Below are positions 1 to 10,848 of a stretch of DNA of 64,000 nt, one piece after another; the stretch's first letter is position 1; the number at the start of each line of letters is the position of its first letter. The stretch comes from Parietaria judaica (Eukaryota; Streptophyta; Magnoliopsida; Rosales; Urticaceae), in assembly GCA_954871525.1 (NCBI GenBank), contig OX940863.1, positions 40,472,501-40,536,500 of the forward strand, in the 5' to 3' direction. Below the pieces are notes generated by a model, which ran no database searches, was not told where the DNA came from, and worked only from the letters and a program-made list of their open reading frames with translations. The translations under genes and the position numbers were made by a program.

Positions 1-657
1 CTATGAAATTAAATCACATGTCACGAATTTAAATGATGGTGTGACACCATGACATTTGAATGTGTGATATTGATATCAGAGGATATTAATATAATTTAAT
101 TATTCAAATTTAGTTATTAATATTTTATTAGTAATTAATCAATAATTAATATATTTATATTAATAAATAAATAATATATATTTATATATATTATATGTGT
201 AAAGTCGAATTATGCCTTGGAATGTGGAACAAAATGACATTCGAATGGATAGGCTTTGGTCTTTTCATAATTGCGGCATAAGTACCAAATGTTATGGTAT
301 TTGAGAAAAAACCCTAAAATCAATTTAATCCATTGGATCGGTTATGATTTAATATCAACCGTTGGAATAAGATAGTTGATATATTCTAAATTAATAACTT
401 GATGACGAAGTTTAGTTTTTCGAATTTATGTAATTAATTATATCCGTTAGATCGGTTTATGATTAAATCTTTACCGTCGGATTGGAAATTAATTAATTAT
501 ATATATAATATATATTTTTGAATTATAATTATGGATAAACTCGAATTGATTTTTTTATTAAATCTTTTGATATTTTATTTTATCCTAAACTAGTTTGATC
601 CATTAGATCAGTTTAAATATTTATCTCAACCGTTGGATCAAGATAATTAGAATTAGA

Positions 658-710
<53 letters not shown>

Positions 711-1479
711 TTCAAATCTTGATAAGATAAGAGGATAAAATTGGTTTTTGATTTTATCCAAGTCTTTTCTTATTTAATTAAATCCCTAAGTAATTATATC
801 CCTTGGATTTACATAAGATTGAATCTAGACCATTGGATTGAAATAATTAATTATATTTAATTATAGAATTCAAAATTAACGGAGAGAAATTCTCTAATTC
901 GGTAACAGTCTGAGCCTAGAAATAGAGAACTCATTCTACACATTTTTCACATCTTTCCCCAGAGAAAAATTCGAACTCTCCCTCTCCCTTAGGGTCTGCG
1001 AATTTTTCCTCTGATCTCTCTTTCTGGGTTGGCTTAAGAGATTAGTTATCCGGAAGCTTAAAAAGAATCATCAGTTTAAATTTTGCGATGGAGTCCTGCC
1101 GGCAAAGCCCACGCTTCGATACGAGGAATCGAGGAGAATATCCTGAAAGATCACGGGTGTTTTCCTCAGGACGGACGGAGCCCTGCCATGTTCAGAACGC
1201 GCAGCCGGAAGTCGACAATAGAGGTACGGCCTTATGCATTGGGCTAATAAATGCGACCATTTACTGCTTTCTATTTATTTCATATAAAGACAAGATTATT
1301 AATAATGATTTATGAATATTAAATTACATAATATTTATCGAGTCTTGTAATATGGTTATTATTCGATGTTCGGACCGTTAGTCGGATAACATGTTTTTCT
1401 GCTTAAAATAATTTTTTAAATGTTACCCAGACGATCCGACGGTTCAATTCGCGATAATTTATAGGGAATATTCCCAACA
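1..1479 (+). repeat. Copia A LTR 1 (left-truncated by the window)
   Basis: This is the 3' portion of a long copia LTR. It ends in TTCCCAACA directly before a primer-binding site. Position 1 aligns with about position 3437 of the second LTR, so roughly the first 1.25 kb lies outside the window. It is AT-rich with a (TA)n tract, then a GC-richer block at about 1085..1256 that recurs in the other copia LTRs here. It belongs to a plus-strand element. Confidence 0.8.
661..706. repeat. (TA)n microsatellite
   Basis: About 23 uninterrupted TA dinucleotides within the AT-rich part of Copia A LTR 1. The equivalent position of the second LTR holds the Gypsy 1 insertion. Confidence 0.95.
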
Positions 1480-1481
1480 AT

Positions 1482-1494
1482 TGGTATCAGAGCC
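1482..1494 (+). other. Primer-binding site, tRNA-iMet type
   Basis: TGGTATCAGAGCC lies two bases after the LTR end. This is the usual plant copia primer-binding site, complementary to the 3' end of initiator tRNA-Met, and it fixes the LTR boundary and the plus orientation. Confidence 0.9.
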
Positions 1495-2173
1495 ATGGTT
1501 CAAGGATAAATAATTACGTAATTTAATTTAACGGTTTAAAGAACGAATTATTTGATGAATAAAATTAATTATTTATAATTGAAATTTTGAATTTCTAGAT
1601 ATTTTAAATATGAATTTAAAATAAGAAAATTACCCAACCCGAAAAATTCGGACCAGGTTATGTTGGCGGGCTGCATAGTTCAGCCCAGCCCGTGGTAGGC
1701 GCAAATAGGGGCTGCCAAAGCAGCCCCAGAAAATTGGCCCAGCGAGCCCACGGGTAGGCCAACGCCAGGGCCCTTCCGCCAGCGCTGGCGCGCCTGAGCG
1801 GGCCTCGCGCGCCGGCTGCGGGCCTCGCAGCCTGGCAGCGTAGTGGGCCTGCAGGCCCAGCCTGAGGGCGCGCGCTGCCCTGGCCTTCCCGTGGGCTGGG
1901 CGTGTCCAATCCGCGGGCACGTGGGCCCAGGATTAAAAAACGTTATTCTCTAAAAACAATAGCAAGTATAGAATAAAACAAAGGTCTCCATTATTACTGT
2001 CACAAGGTCTGCTGATCACACCGCCTCGAGTCACCCTAGTGTGTCCATTCCCCAAAGAAGGTGTGCTTGTGGAAGGTTTGACACCGTGATAGTTCCAAAA
2101 GAATATGGGGACGGAGGAATCTTTGAAATGGACCGCGAGTCAGCCTAGTGTGACCATTCCCTAAGGACGACGT
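1495..2173 (+). mobile_element. Copia A internal region, heavily deleted
   Basis: This holds only the leader of a copia element. It includes a GC-rich island at about 1650..1930 rich in GGGCCC-like words, then about 240 bp matching 14010..14250 of the second unit. Compared with that unit it lacks the 51-bp minisatellite and everything from the IN region to the end, running straight into the next LTR. It therefore cannot code. Open frames in the island (for example 1630..1920 minus) are compositional. Confidence 0.75.
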
Positions 2174-3689
2174 TGTTGGACATGTGTCCTTAAACAAGCT
2201 GTTTTAAGCCATTTGTAAAAGATTATGACTTGTCGTTGAATAAAGATGATACTTATTATGTTAATCTTATGATAGTTTCTGGTACAGTAAAATAGAATGT
2301 TTGATCCATAGTTCATAATGGAATGCAATTATGTTATTATCATCACACCCGAGTCAATGTGAGGAAGAATTGATAATCATAATGAATGAACTTAAATTGT
2401 CCGTGACGTGATTAACTGGGTGGGAGCTCATTAATCGGATAAGGTCATTAATGTGACTAAGTGATATAATCCTATTCTGGATTAAGTGTGTGTCACACTC
2501 ACTAGAAGTGCATTAAGTATGAAGCGTCTTCATACTGGAATGGACCTGACTTAAACTCCGGAAGTTATCATATAAGACCGTCACTGATAACTTGGAGTTG
2601 AGTCACTAGAGATGATCAAATAGATATTCGATCTAAGTCCTGAGTGATCTTGAGTCTGATCTGTTGACTTGATTGTTCTTTGATTTAACCGTTAAAGAAC
2701 ACAATACACTGTTGTTCCCAACACTATTATTTTGGGAACATGATAGTCAACAGTGAAGGTAGCTTGATCATAGATATGGGCATCACACAGCTCTCTTCAG
2801 AGTCAAGATGATTCCCTTAATTGTCTATTGTGAGAAGCGAGATAGACCTATGGCCAGCTTATGACTCGTAATCATAAGTCGGTCGCTCACACTATTACCG
2901 ACTGAGTTAAGGATCAAAATGCATTGAGGGGCAATACGGTAATACCGCCTGCTCATGTGTGGATTAACAAGTGAAAGATCAATAACCCGAATTTTATTGT
3001 ATCAATGGAAACCTTGCTATAAAGGGAACAATATATACTATATCACTAAAGAGTGCAGCTTCGGGTTTATAGTGGAATTACACCCAGGTTAACGAACTTC
3101 TAGCAGTTCGTTGGAGCTTAAGTGATATGGCTCCATGGTCCCCATGATAGCTCCAGAACGGATGATATGTACGTGATTAAATATACGTTTGTTTAATCAT
3201 TTGACAGGATTTATAAAATTGAAGTCTGTGTCAGATTTCGGATAGTTTTACCATGGCAAAAGTACCAAAGTTTGGTACCAGAAATTTAACTGTCAAAAGA
3301 TTAATGAATTGAATTTTTTCATCAACTATAAAGTTGTAGAAAATTTAATTCTGTGCAATTTATCTTTTGGAACCGAGTCAATCCGACTGACGGTTTGTGA
3401 TTTATAGATTTAATGAGTTTAACCTAAAGTTTCAGGTAGCATTAATTAAATCACGTGTCACAAATAAAATGATGCTTACCTGGGAGTGCATGCCAAGCCA
3501 TGTACGCGCAAAGTTGGTTGTGCCGCTATTGCATAATTGTGGCAAAAGTACCTACTGTTTAGGTATTTGAGAAAAACCCTTAAAGTAATTTAATCCATTG
3601 AATTGGTTTAAGATTTAATCTTGACCACTGGATTGTAAATTAATATTTTATTTATTTAAAAGGGGATTTCGAAATTGATAAATAATAAT
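2174..3689 (+). repeat. Copia A LTR 2, first part
   Basis: It begins TGTTGGACATGTGTCC and is nearly identical to 17445..18356. Without the Gypsy 1 insertion this LTR is about 2.45 kb. It serves both as the 3' LTR of the deleted left unit and as the 5' LTR of the longer unit to its right. It contains the word GGCAAAAGTACC twice (about 3256 and 3541). Confidence 0.85.
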
Positions 3690-4469
3690 TGTAGAGGGCA
3701 GTTTTCACCGCCCTTTTCCAATCACAAAGATAATCACCAAATAACAAATAAACTACAATAATCGATGAATATCTCTGTTTTATTATATTTTCCGAAATGA
3801 GCTCGGTTTTCTTCCGTTGAATAGCTGGACAGATGAAGGATCATGAGCCTAAAGTTTTCTCTGTTTCCTTAGCCTTTTCTATTACAAGAATTCCATTTTC
3901 TCTTTCCGGGCATTTTTTCTCTATTTTTCCAAACCCTTACAAATGAGGCTTATCTTGCCTTTTATAGAGTTTACAATGCCTTACCCTCGCATCTTTCCCG
4001 CCTTTTTTCCTCTTTAATCATTTGCTTTCTGGCGTGATTTGAGGGGAGCATGGTTAATCCCTGCTTTATGTCACTTCCGAGCAGGCTGCCGTTATGGGTA
4101 GGTGCGCCTCATTAAATGCGCATCCCGTTAGCCGTCATTCGGCCCTGCAAGCCTCGTCGCTGGTGTTTCTCATCGAGTGAGTAGGTCGGCCTCATTAAAT
4201 GCACATCTCGCCAATGGTCATTCGGCCCTGCGCAATCATCATGACGAAATTCCTCGTCGAGTGCGATGGGACGCTTCATTGCAGCTTGCTTTCATGTGGC
4301 TGCGTCTCCTCGCGGATGAGCCTCCTCGGGGGTATTCTTCCTCGGAGATGATCCTCCTCGGGGATAATCCCCCTCGGGTGATGAACTTCCTTGCCCCCCC
4401 TCATGTCGTTTATGGAAAAAATGACACGAGTTGTGTTGAGGATGGATTTGACCAAATCCGACCTTAACA
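3690..4469 (-). repeat. Gypsy 1 3' LTR
   Basis: The boundaries are TGTAGAGGG and CCTTAACA. On the minus strand CTATAAAAGG (3958..3967) is a good TATA box. The repeat carries CCTCGG-rich runs near its right end. Confidence 0.93.
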
Positions 4470-4485
4470 GTTAGTCCCTCATTTT
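4470..4485 (-). other. Gypsy 1 polypurine tract
   Basis: On the minus strand AATGAGGGACTAAC abuts the 3' LTR. This is the expected plus-strand priming site. Confidence 0.7.
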
Positions 4486-4733
4486 ATCAAGTGTACACAC
4501 TTGGTAAAATAAAGTATAACTGTTTCGGAGATCGGCTCTAGCCGACATTAGTTGGTTTCCCAGTCGGTGATTGCTTCTTTGGCTCTTCGCGTGGCTATAT
4601 TGCCAAACCACTTTCTTTCCTCGCCATGCCTCTTTTGCTTCACTCCTTGTTGTTTCCGCTCGCCCCTTTCGGGCTTGCATGCCTGTTTATATTATATATA
4701 TACTTTTCTTATATTTTTCTCGGCTCTCTAGCA

Positions 4734-4880
4734 GGACTGGGCTTGCTCGGCACCCAGCCGTATATGGATCTCGACATGTTTTGTCGGACTGGGCTTGCTC
4801 GGCACCCTTAGCCGTATATGGATCTCGACATGTTTTGTCGGACCGGGCTTGCTTGGCACCCTTAGCCGTATATATATTGT
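4734..4880 (-). repeat. 52 to 54-bp minisatellite in the Gypsy 1 3' region
   Basis: About 2.7 copies of a unit starting GGACTGGGCTTGCTCGGCAC are spaced 52 then 54 bp. They lie between the integrase stop and the polypurine tract. The 117-codon plus-strand frame over it (4571..4924) is produced by the repeats and is not called a gene. The rest of 4486..5125 shows nothing else recognisable. Confidence 0.85.
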
Positions 4881-5125
4881 TATATATTATAATCTTCTCG
4901 GAACTTTCACCGATGCGTACGTAGACATATATAAATTACCTCCTCCTTGAGTCTGAGATAAAGAAAAAGGGGGTCATGCATAACAGAAAACTTCAAATTA
5001 GTTTAACAAAAGTCGAGGCCATGCAAAAACAGCCCCGAACAAGAGGGGGTCGGGACTTCCCCAACTGGTAAGAAGAAAAGATAAGATATGCGATCATGAT
5101 AAGAGAGAGGATCAACGAAATGAGG

Positions 5126-6190
5126 CTACTGGTAGAACTTTTTTAAGGGTTTCACATTCCAACTCCGTATTACTTTTGCTCCCTCTGCATTCTTGAGCTC
5201 ATAGACTCCCGGCTTGACAACGTTGGTAACTATGTAAGGGCCTTCCCAGGTCTGCCCTAGCTTTCCAGCATTTGCCTCGGCGGTGTTCTGGAAGACTCGT
5301 CGGAGGACCATTTCTCCGACTCTGAACCTTCTCGAGCGTACTTTCTTGTTGTAAAAATGCGCGATCGTGTTCTGATAGTTGGCAATGTGCGCGCTCGCTC
5401 GCTCGCGCTTCTCGTCGATGTGGTCGAGCCGATGGAGGAGATTCTGTTCATTATCCTCCTCGCCATTGGGGGCTAGCGTCCGACGAAGGCTCGGGATGTC
5501 AACCTCTGCTGGGATCACAGCCTCCACCCCGAAGGCCAAGGCGAAGGGCGTCTCGTCGGTCGCGGAATGAGGGGTTGTTTGATAAGCCCATAGCACTCCT
5601 GGCAGCTCGTCCGCCCACAGCCCTTTCTTTTCGCCGAGCCTCCTCTTGATGTTGTCGACGATGGTTCGGTTGACCGCCTTGGCGTTCCCGTTGCCTTGGG
5701 GGTATCGCGGAGTCGATGTGTTGAGTTTTATCCTCCATCGCTTGCAGAAATCTCCGAACCTCTTCGAGATGAACTGGGACCCGTTATCAGCGATTATCTC
5801 CTTGGGCAATCCGAAGCGAGTAATCACGTTCTTCCAAACGTAGCTTTCGACATCGGAATCCTTGATGTTGGCGTATGCTTCCACCTCCATCCATTTGGTG
5901 AAGAAATCCGTGACGACGAGCATGAACCTCTTCTGCCGCGGGCCGATGGGCATGGGGCCGACGATGTCCATCGACCACTTCATGAAAGGGTAAGGAACCG
6001 AGACCACGGAAAGCTCTTCGGCCGGACAGTTGATCGCTGGCGCGTGCCGCTGACATTTCTCGCATCTCTTGGCGTAGCTGATGCAATCGGCGACAATGGT
6101 TTCCCAAAAGTAACCTTGCCGCTTAGTCTTTCTAAGCAAGGATCGCCCGCCAGAGTGATTTCCGCAGTCCCCGCTATGGATCTCCCGCAT
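5126..6190 (-). pseudogene. Gypsy 1 integrase
   Basis: Integrase inserts the cDNA into the genome. The zinc-binding HHCC region is seen as H in REIH, H in GNHSGG and CEKC. The DDE core has D in WSMDIVGP and D in IADNGSQF. The expected Glu is Lys here (GNGNAKAVNRTI against [12 protein letters not shown] in Gypsy 2), a G-to-A change in the coding strand. The C-terminal region with GPYIVTNV and the ending SWNVKPLKKFYQ is intact. The family reading extends left to about 6300 through the TGA at 6248 (LGKKEAKYV precedes the listed start). Confidence 0.92.
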
Positions 6191-6364
6191 GACGTACTTG
6201 GCCTCTTTCTTGCCAAGGCATCTTAGGTAGGGACCCGCGAAGCTTTTTCAATAAAGTATGTTATCGAGGACGGTGTACCTGGAGCTTTTTGACTTGATCT
6301 TTCGGGACTCTTGCGGATCTTCGGGCAGCATTCCTTCAAGGATGTACCTTCGGAGGGGCGTCCT

Positions 6365-7009
6365 CTAATCTTCTGCTTCATTGTCGTCTACAACTCCCCG
6401 CTCCCCGTCCCCGTTCTCATTGTCTTCGATCTCGTTTATGTTAGCCTCGCCCGCATTTGCCTCCTCGGCTTCTTCTTTCCCTCTAGATTTCTTCTTCGCT
6501 GGGCCTTCCTCCCTCCGGATGCTTGGTTTCTCCACCGTGACCGACCTCAGTTCTCCGACTTTAGTCGTAGAGCCCAAGCCTGCCAGCGCGTCGGCGTGGG
6601 TGTTGTCTCCTCGCGTCACCTGTGTCAGGCTGAAGTAGTCGAACTTCCTTGAGAGAGCATCGACCACTCCTGCGTAATCCTCCATTCGTTTGTCATTTTT
6701 CTCGTATTCCCCATTCACTTGCTTTACCACCAGCTTCGAATATGAGAAAGCGTGCAAGTTCTTTGCCCCGATTGCTAAGGATGATTGCATCCCGATGATG
6801 AGCGCTTTATACTCCGACTCGTTGTTGGTGGAGCGATAGGCGAGGCGACAGGCTTTTTCTGTCATGTCTCCCATAGGGGAGATGATTCTGATCCCCACTC
6901 CAGATCCTTGTGCTGTCACGGATCCATCGACTGGTAGCTTCCAGATGCCGGCTTCGTCGCTCGGGTCCACCGGCTCCTTTGGCAACTCGATGAGGAAATC
7001 TGCGAGCAC
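6365..7009 (-). pseudogene. Gypsy 1 second RNase H-like domain (Tat hallmark)
   Basis: The block opens in VLADFLIELPKEP. The archaeal-type RNase H core then shows D in LPVDGS and E in NNESEYKAL. The third acidic residue is lost: SYSKLV has Y where Gypsy 2 has D in HSDSKLV. The last acidic position is kept (HADALAG). The C-terminal tail is charged (Lys/Glu/Asp rich) and ends at TAG 6365. Most 3' gypsy lineages lack this domain, and with the RT-linked RNase H it assigns the Tat clade. Nuclease activity is unlikely after the D-to-Y change. Confidence 0.85.
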
Positions 7010-7090
7010 TTGAGACTTGAGACTCGTCCGAAGCTTGTACTCAATGTCGTACGCTCCCAGTTTGATAGACCACTTCGTGATCCTCCCCGA

Positions 7091-8383
7091 CTAGCTCGGG
7101 CCGTGGATGATAGTACGGATTGGTCTGTCGGTCATAACGACGATGGTGTGGGCTTGGAAGTGATGCTTCAATCTTTCCGACGCGTCGTATACTGCCAAAG
7201 CGAGCTTTTCGGGTTGAGGGTACCTTGTCTCGGCATCGAGGAGCTTCCTGCTGATGTAGGAAACTGGCTTCTGCTCCCCATCCTCCTCTCGCACAAGCAC
7301 TTGGCTGATTGCGTGGTTGGACACGACGATGTATAAGTACAAAGGTTCCCCCGGCTTTGGCTTCATCATGATGGGCGGCGACGATAGATAGGACTTCAAC
7401 GCCTGGAAGGCCTCCTCGCATTTCTCGGTCCACTCAAACTTCTTGTTCTTTCTTAGTAGTTCGTAGAAAAGGAGAGTCTTGTCGGCCGATCGCGAGGTAA
7501 ATCGGTTCAGAGCAGCGATCCTCTCGGTCAATCTCTGAATCTCTCGTCGATTTCGGGGCGAGGGCATGCTCTTGATTGCCTCAATCTGCTCGGGGTCGGC
7601 CTCGACCCCCCGCCGAGTGACCATGTGGCCCAAGAACTTTCCTGAGGACATACCGAAAGTGCACTTGGTGGGGTTCAGCTTCATCCCGTGCTGATTCAGA
7701 ATCTCGAAACACTCCTCCAAGTGCTCGACGTGCGCCGCCGCCTCCAGGGATTTAACGACCACATCGTCGATATATACCTCCATGCTTTTCCCGATCACTT
7801 TGTGGAACATCATTGTCACCAGCCTCTGGTAAGTCGCTCCGGCGTTCTTCAGTCCGAAGGGCATGACTTTGTAGCAGTACGTGCCCCTCTCGCTGATGAA
7901 GGCGGTCTTTTCTTCGTCTTCCGGGTGCATCCTTATTTGGTGGTACCCGGAATAAGCATCCATGAAGCTGAGAAGCTCATAGCCGTGGGTGGCCTCGACG
8001 AGGCGATCTATATGCGGCATCGGGAAGCTGTCTTTCGGGCAGGCTCGGTTGAGGTCGGTGAAGTCCACACAAACTCGCCATTTGCCATTCTTCTTCTGTA
8101 CGACGACTGTGTTAGCCAGCCATTCGGGATATTTTACCTCTCGAATGGTTCCCATCGAAAGCAGCTTATCTACTTCGTCGTTGATGATCTTGTTCCTGTC
8201 GGGGGCCATCTTTCTCCTCTTTTGCACGACGGGTTTGTGCCTTGGATCTGTGTTGAGACGATGGGCTGTTACCGAAGGGTCGATCCCCGACATGTCTTCA
8301 TGAGACCAGGCGAAACTCCCACGATTCTTCTTTAGGAGCTCGATTAGTCGTGCTTTGGTATCTGGGTCGAGCTCCGCGCCCAC
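7091..8383 (-). pseudogene. Gypsy 1 reverse transcriptase and RNase H
   Basis: RT copies the element RNA into DNA in cytoplasmic particles. Visible motifs: SGIDPSVTAHRLN, VVVQKKNGKWRVCVDFTDLN, the first catalytic Asp in LLSFMDAYSGY, PFGLKNAGATYQR, and the catalytic YIDD at about residue 205. The thumb (NPTKCTFG) and connection follow, then the RNase H-like domain (PLYLYIVVSNHAISQVLVRE). It ends at a TAG at 7091, where Gypsy 2 has a glutamine in the matching HSPNQSGKL motif. RT motifs are intact. This frame is the best for placing the family on a tree. Confidence 0.92.
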
Positions 8384-8575
8384 ACTTACGGTCCGAGTAG
8401 GGTCGGACTCGTCGATGCAGACTCGCTCTACCTCTTCGATCTACGCTCCCCCTTTTCTTTCCTCGGCATTCCGTGCCTCGATGTCTTCCGTGCTAAGTAT
8501 GCTAGCTGTCTCGTCGGCGCTCTTCCTCCGCCCCTTTCTCCGCCCGGGAATTCTTGGGGCAGGCGTCGCTAATTG

Positions 8576-9265
8576 CTATAAACTGGCCGGTTCACCCCTC
8601 TCCGTCTGCTTGATTCCCTCCTCGGCAGTCATCGACTTGTGGTGCATCATGTAGCAGATTCGGTACGCGTCCCTGCTCCATTTGAGTTCCTCGATCTCTC
8701 CTCCCCCTTTCCCCGGGAATTTTATGCTCTGATGGTAAGTTGACGGCACGGCTCTCATGGAGTGGATCCAAGGTCTCCTAATGATAATGTTTAAGTGTGA
8801 CGGGACATTTAGCACCATAAACTCCGGCATCCGGTTGACGCTCCCTGCGCAGACCGGGAGGTGGACTGTCCCCATCGAGACGGCGACGTCCCCGTTGAAA
8901 CCCAAAACCTTGCGGGGTCGTCCCCCTATCGCGAGTCCCTCGATGCCCATCTTCATCAAGCATTCATAGAAAATCACCTCGATTCTCATTTTTGAGGCCG
9001 GTCGGTCTTCCTCGTCATGCCTCGCCGGTGGCGGCTCGATCGCCAGGTTTCTCTTTGCCCCGTCTCGACCGTTCCCCCCGTTGTTCGTAGGTTCTTCTTG
9101 TCGGCCCTGCCATGCCCTGTTCCCATTATTCCAAGGCACGGAAGGTTTGTACGTGAGGTCTTTGATCTCCCCCAGCGCGTATCTTCTCTGGAGCTCCTTC
9201 TTCAGCATGGCACAATCTTTAGTGGCATGGCCATTATAGTTGTGGTAAGTGCAGAACTTGCTCAT
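8576..9265 (-). pseudogene. Gypsy 1 zinc knuckle and protease region
   Basis: It opens with CTYHNYNGHATKDC, the C-x2-H-x4-H-x4-C variant knuckle seen in Tat elements. Further on, IFYECLMKMGIEGL matches the segment just after a Tat protease active site. The D-[ST]-G triad that should precede it is absent: the sequence runs from KMRIEV straight into IFYE, which suggests a small in-frame deletion. The block ends GEPASL then TAG. So particle protein processing was probably lost before the rest decayed. Confidence 0.78.
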
Positions 9266-9289
9266 ATCCTTCGGCCAAAACTTCGTCCC

Positions 9290-9490
9290 GAAACCTCCTC
9301 GGCCTCCCGAGAAGCCCCCTCGGCTTCCAGACCCCGAGAATCCCCCTCGATTTTCGGAAAATCTTCCTCGGTCGTCGGAAAATCCTCCCCGGTTCCCCGG
9401 GTATCCTCCTCGATCATCGGAGAATCGTCCTCGATCCTCCGAGAATCCTCCTCAATCTTCAGAGAATCTTCCTCAGTTCTCCGAGGATCC
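9290..9490 (-). repeat. 24-bp repeats coding RGG-type octads in Gypsy 1 gag
   Basis: The gag frame reads repeated units such as RGGFSEDR, GRFSDDRG and GGYPGNRG, about eight copies of a 24-bp unit between the gag core and the zinc knuckle. Two units have TGA where the others have CGA. Arginine-glycine repeats usually bind RNA, so a nucleocapsid role is inferred. The lysine/glutamate-rich reading in another frame (9262..9687) is a shadow. Confidence 0.8.
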
Positions 9491-9574
9491 TCCCTGGTGA
9501 TGGTTTCCCCGATCATAGTCGCGGTCTTTGTGCTCGTCCACCTGATACACTTCTTGCCTCGGAGCTTCCCGACC

Positions 9575-10783
9575 TCATCGCTCGTCGGAATTCCTTCGGT
9601 CTTCTTCTCCCTTCCTTGCTCTGGATGACGGGGTGTCTCCTCCGTCCCCCCTCTCTCTTTTTCCGTGCTGCCTTCCTTTGCTTCCACCGTCGTGAATCTT
9701 CTTCTGGGCCAGAGTCTCTTCCTCTATTTCCATGAAGAGCGTCGCCCTGTGGAGCGCGTCCTCGATCGTCGACGGGCACATTTTTATTAACTCCTCACGG
9801 AAAGAGGCCAAATACCACAGTCCATGCTTCAGCGCCTGGATTGCGACGACGCTATCGAGCCCCTGGATTCTGACCATGACGTCTTTGAATTTTCCGACGT
9901 ACTGTCGGAGAGTTACTTCTCGCCCCTGTGAGAGGTTCCACAGGGTCGTAACGGTCGCCTCGTTCTGTACGTACATTGAGTAGTGCCGCAGGAAACATGC
10001 GACGAGCTCATCGGAGTCGCCGATGGATTGTGATGGTAGCTTAGCGAACCAATCGCTCACTGGGCCTTGCAAGCTCTCGAGAAAGAGATGACTCAGGATA
10101 GCCTCTAGCTTCGTCTCCTCGCCGCCTATACGCTCCGTAGTGATCCTAAATGACTTCACGTAGGTGTTTGGATCCGAAGTTCCTTTGTACTACGAGAGCC
10201 TGACCTTTGGCGATTCTCCTAGCTCCACGCTGCGGATTTTTGCCGACAAAGGAGTCACCCTGGCCTCCCTGACCAACCTATCGATTTCGGGCGCCGCGCT
10301 CATGGCTTTATGCACCTGTGAGGCCACGTATCCCATTTTTGCCTCCATGCTTGAGGATATTTCCCTCATCGCTCTCTGGACCTCCTCCTGGATTGTCTCC
10401 GCTATGGTGGTTGTCAAGCCTCCCGGCAGGTTCGTCGTATTCACCGGCGTTATGCCGGTGGCATTGAAGAGATCCCTAATGATCGGCGGCGCTTGAGGCG
10501 TCAGGTTACCTTGCTCTCCCTCGGCTATAACTCCACCCTTTCCCCGAGCCGAAGACCCCGCGATCGTGCTCTCCGGGCCTTCCCTTCTTTGACTCGCGCA
10601 CTCCAGAAGAGCAGTAAGTCGTCCGTTCCGCTCCTCCTGTTCTTCCGCCTTCCTGGCCGCCTCCTCGGCCACCTGTGTTGCCTCCATCACTCTCGCGTTG
10701 GCTTCGGCCAACTGCCGCTGGAGTCTCTCCATGGCTGGGAATTCGTCCCCTTCTACAGTGATAACGTTGTCGCTCGACGACAT
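9575..10783 (-). pseudogene. Gypsy 1 gag (capsid) region
   Basis: The N-terminal ~198 codons start MSSSDNVITVEG, with a glutamate/alanine-rich segment at about residues 17 to 65 likely to form a coiled coil. After the stop at 10190 comes the conserved retrotransposon gag domain (9575..10159), with the family-type core SLQGPVSDWFAKLP and then FLRHYSMYVQNEA. Role: particle assembly and RNA packaging. A lysine/arginine/aspartate-rich linker follows, ending at the TGA at 9575. Confidence 0.88.
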
Positions 10784-10828
10784 CTCGCTCCTTCAAATTG
10801 CTGGCTGTTAGTTAGAAAGAAAACAAAG

Positions 10829-10846
10829 CCCCATGGTGGGCGCCAA
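10829..10846 (-). other. Gypsy 1 primer-binding site
   Basis: The minus-strand reading TGGCGCCCACCATGGGG starts two bases inside the 5' LTR boundary at 10849. TGGCGCC starts are typical for gypsy primer sites of the Tat group. I do not assign the tRNA. Confidence 0.8.
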
Positions 10847-10848
10847 AC

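Larger units (their letters stand above)
5126..10783 (-). pseudogene. Gypsy 1 gag-pol, one frame with nine premature stops
   Basis: All domain blocks from the ATG at 10783 to the final TAG at 5126 lie in the same reading frame (about 1,886 codons), so there is no net frameshift. The premature stops are TAG at 10190, 8576, 8441, 7091 and 6365, and TGA at 9575, 9473, 9452 and 6248 (lowest coordinate of each). Three TGAs (9473, 9452 and 6248) sit where R is expected from repeat units or family context, so CGA to TGA fits; the fourth (9575) is compatible. The TAGs are compatible with CAG to TAG. The single gag-pol frame is normal for Tat elements. Product: the capsid and replication polyprotein, now not translatable as one chain. 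Confidence 0.9.

Noticed and set aside
1630..1920. Overlapping frames of 83 to 96 codons in the GC-rich leader
   Set aside because: They occur on either strand in a GC-rich, repeat-like island with few stops by composition; the other leaders do not conserve them.
4571..4924. 117-codon plus-strand frame left of Gypsy 1 integrase
   Set aside because: It spans the 52 to 54-bp minisatellite and owes its length to repeat units without stops; no domain, and antisense to the element 3' region.
9262..9687. Lys/Glu-rich 141-codon frame over Gypsy 1 gag
   Set aside because: Alternate frame of the 24-bp repeats; the true gag frame is shared with the gag core and zinc knuckle.
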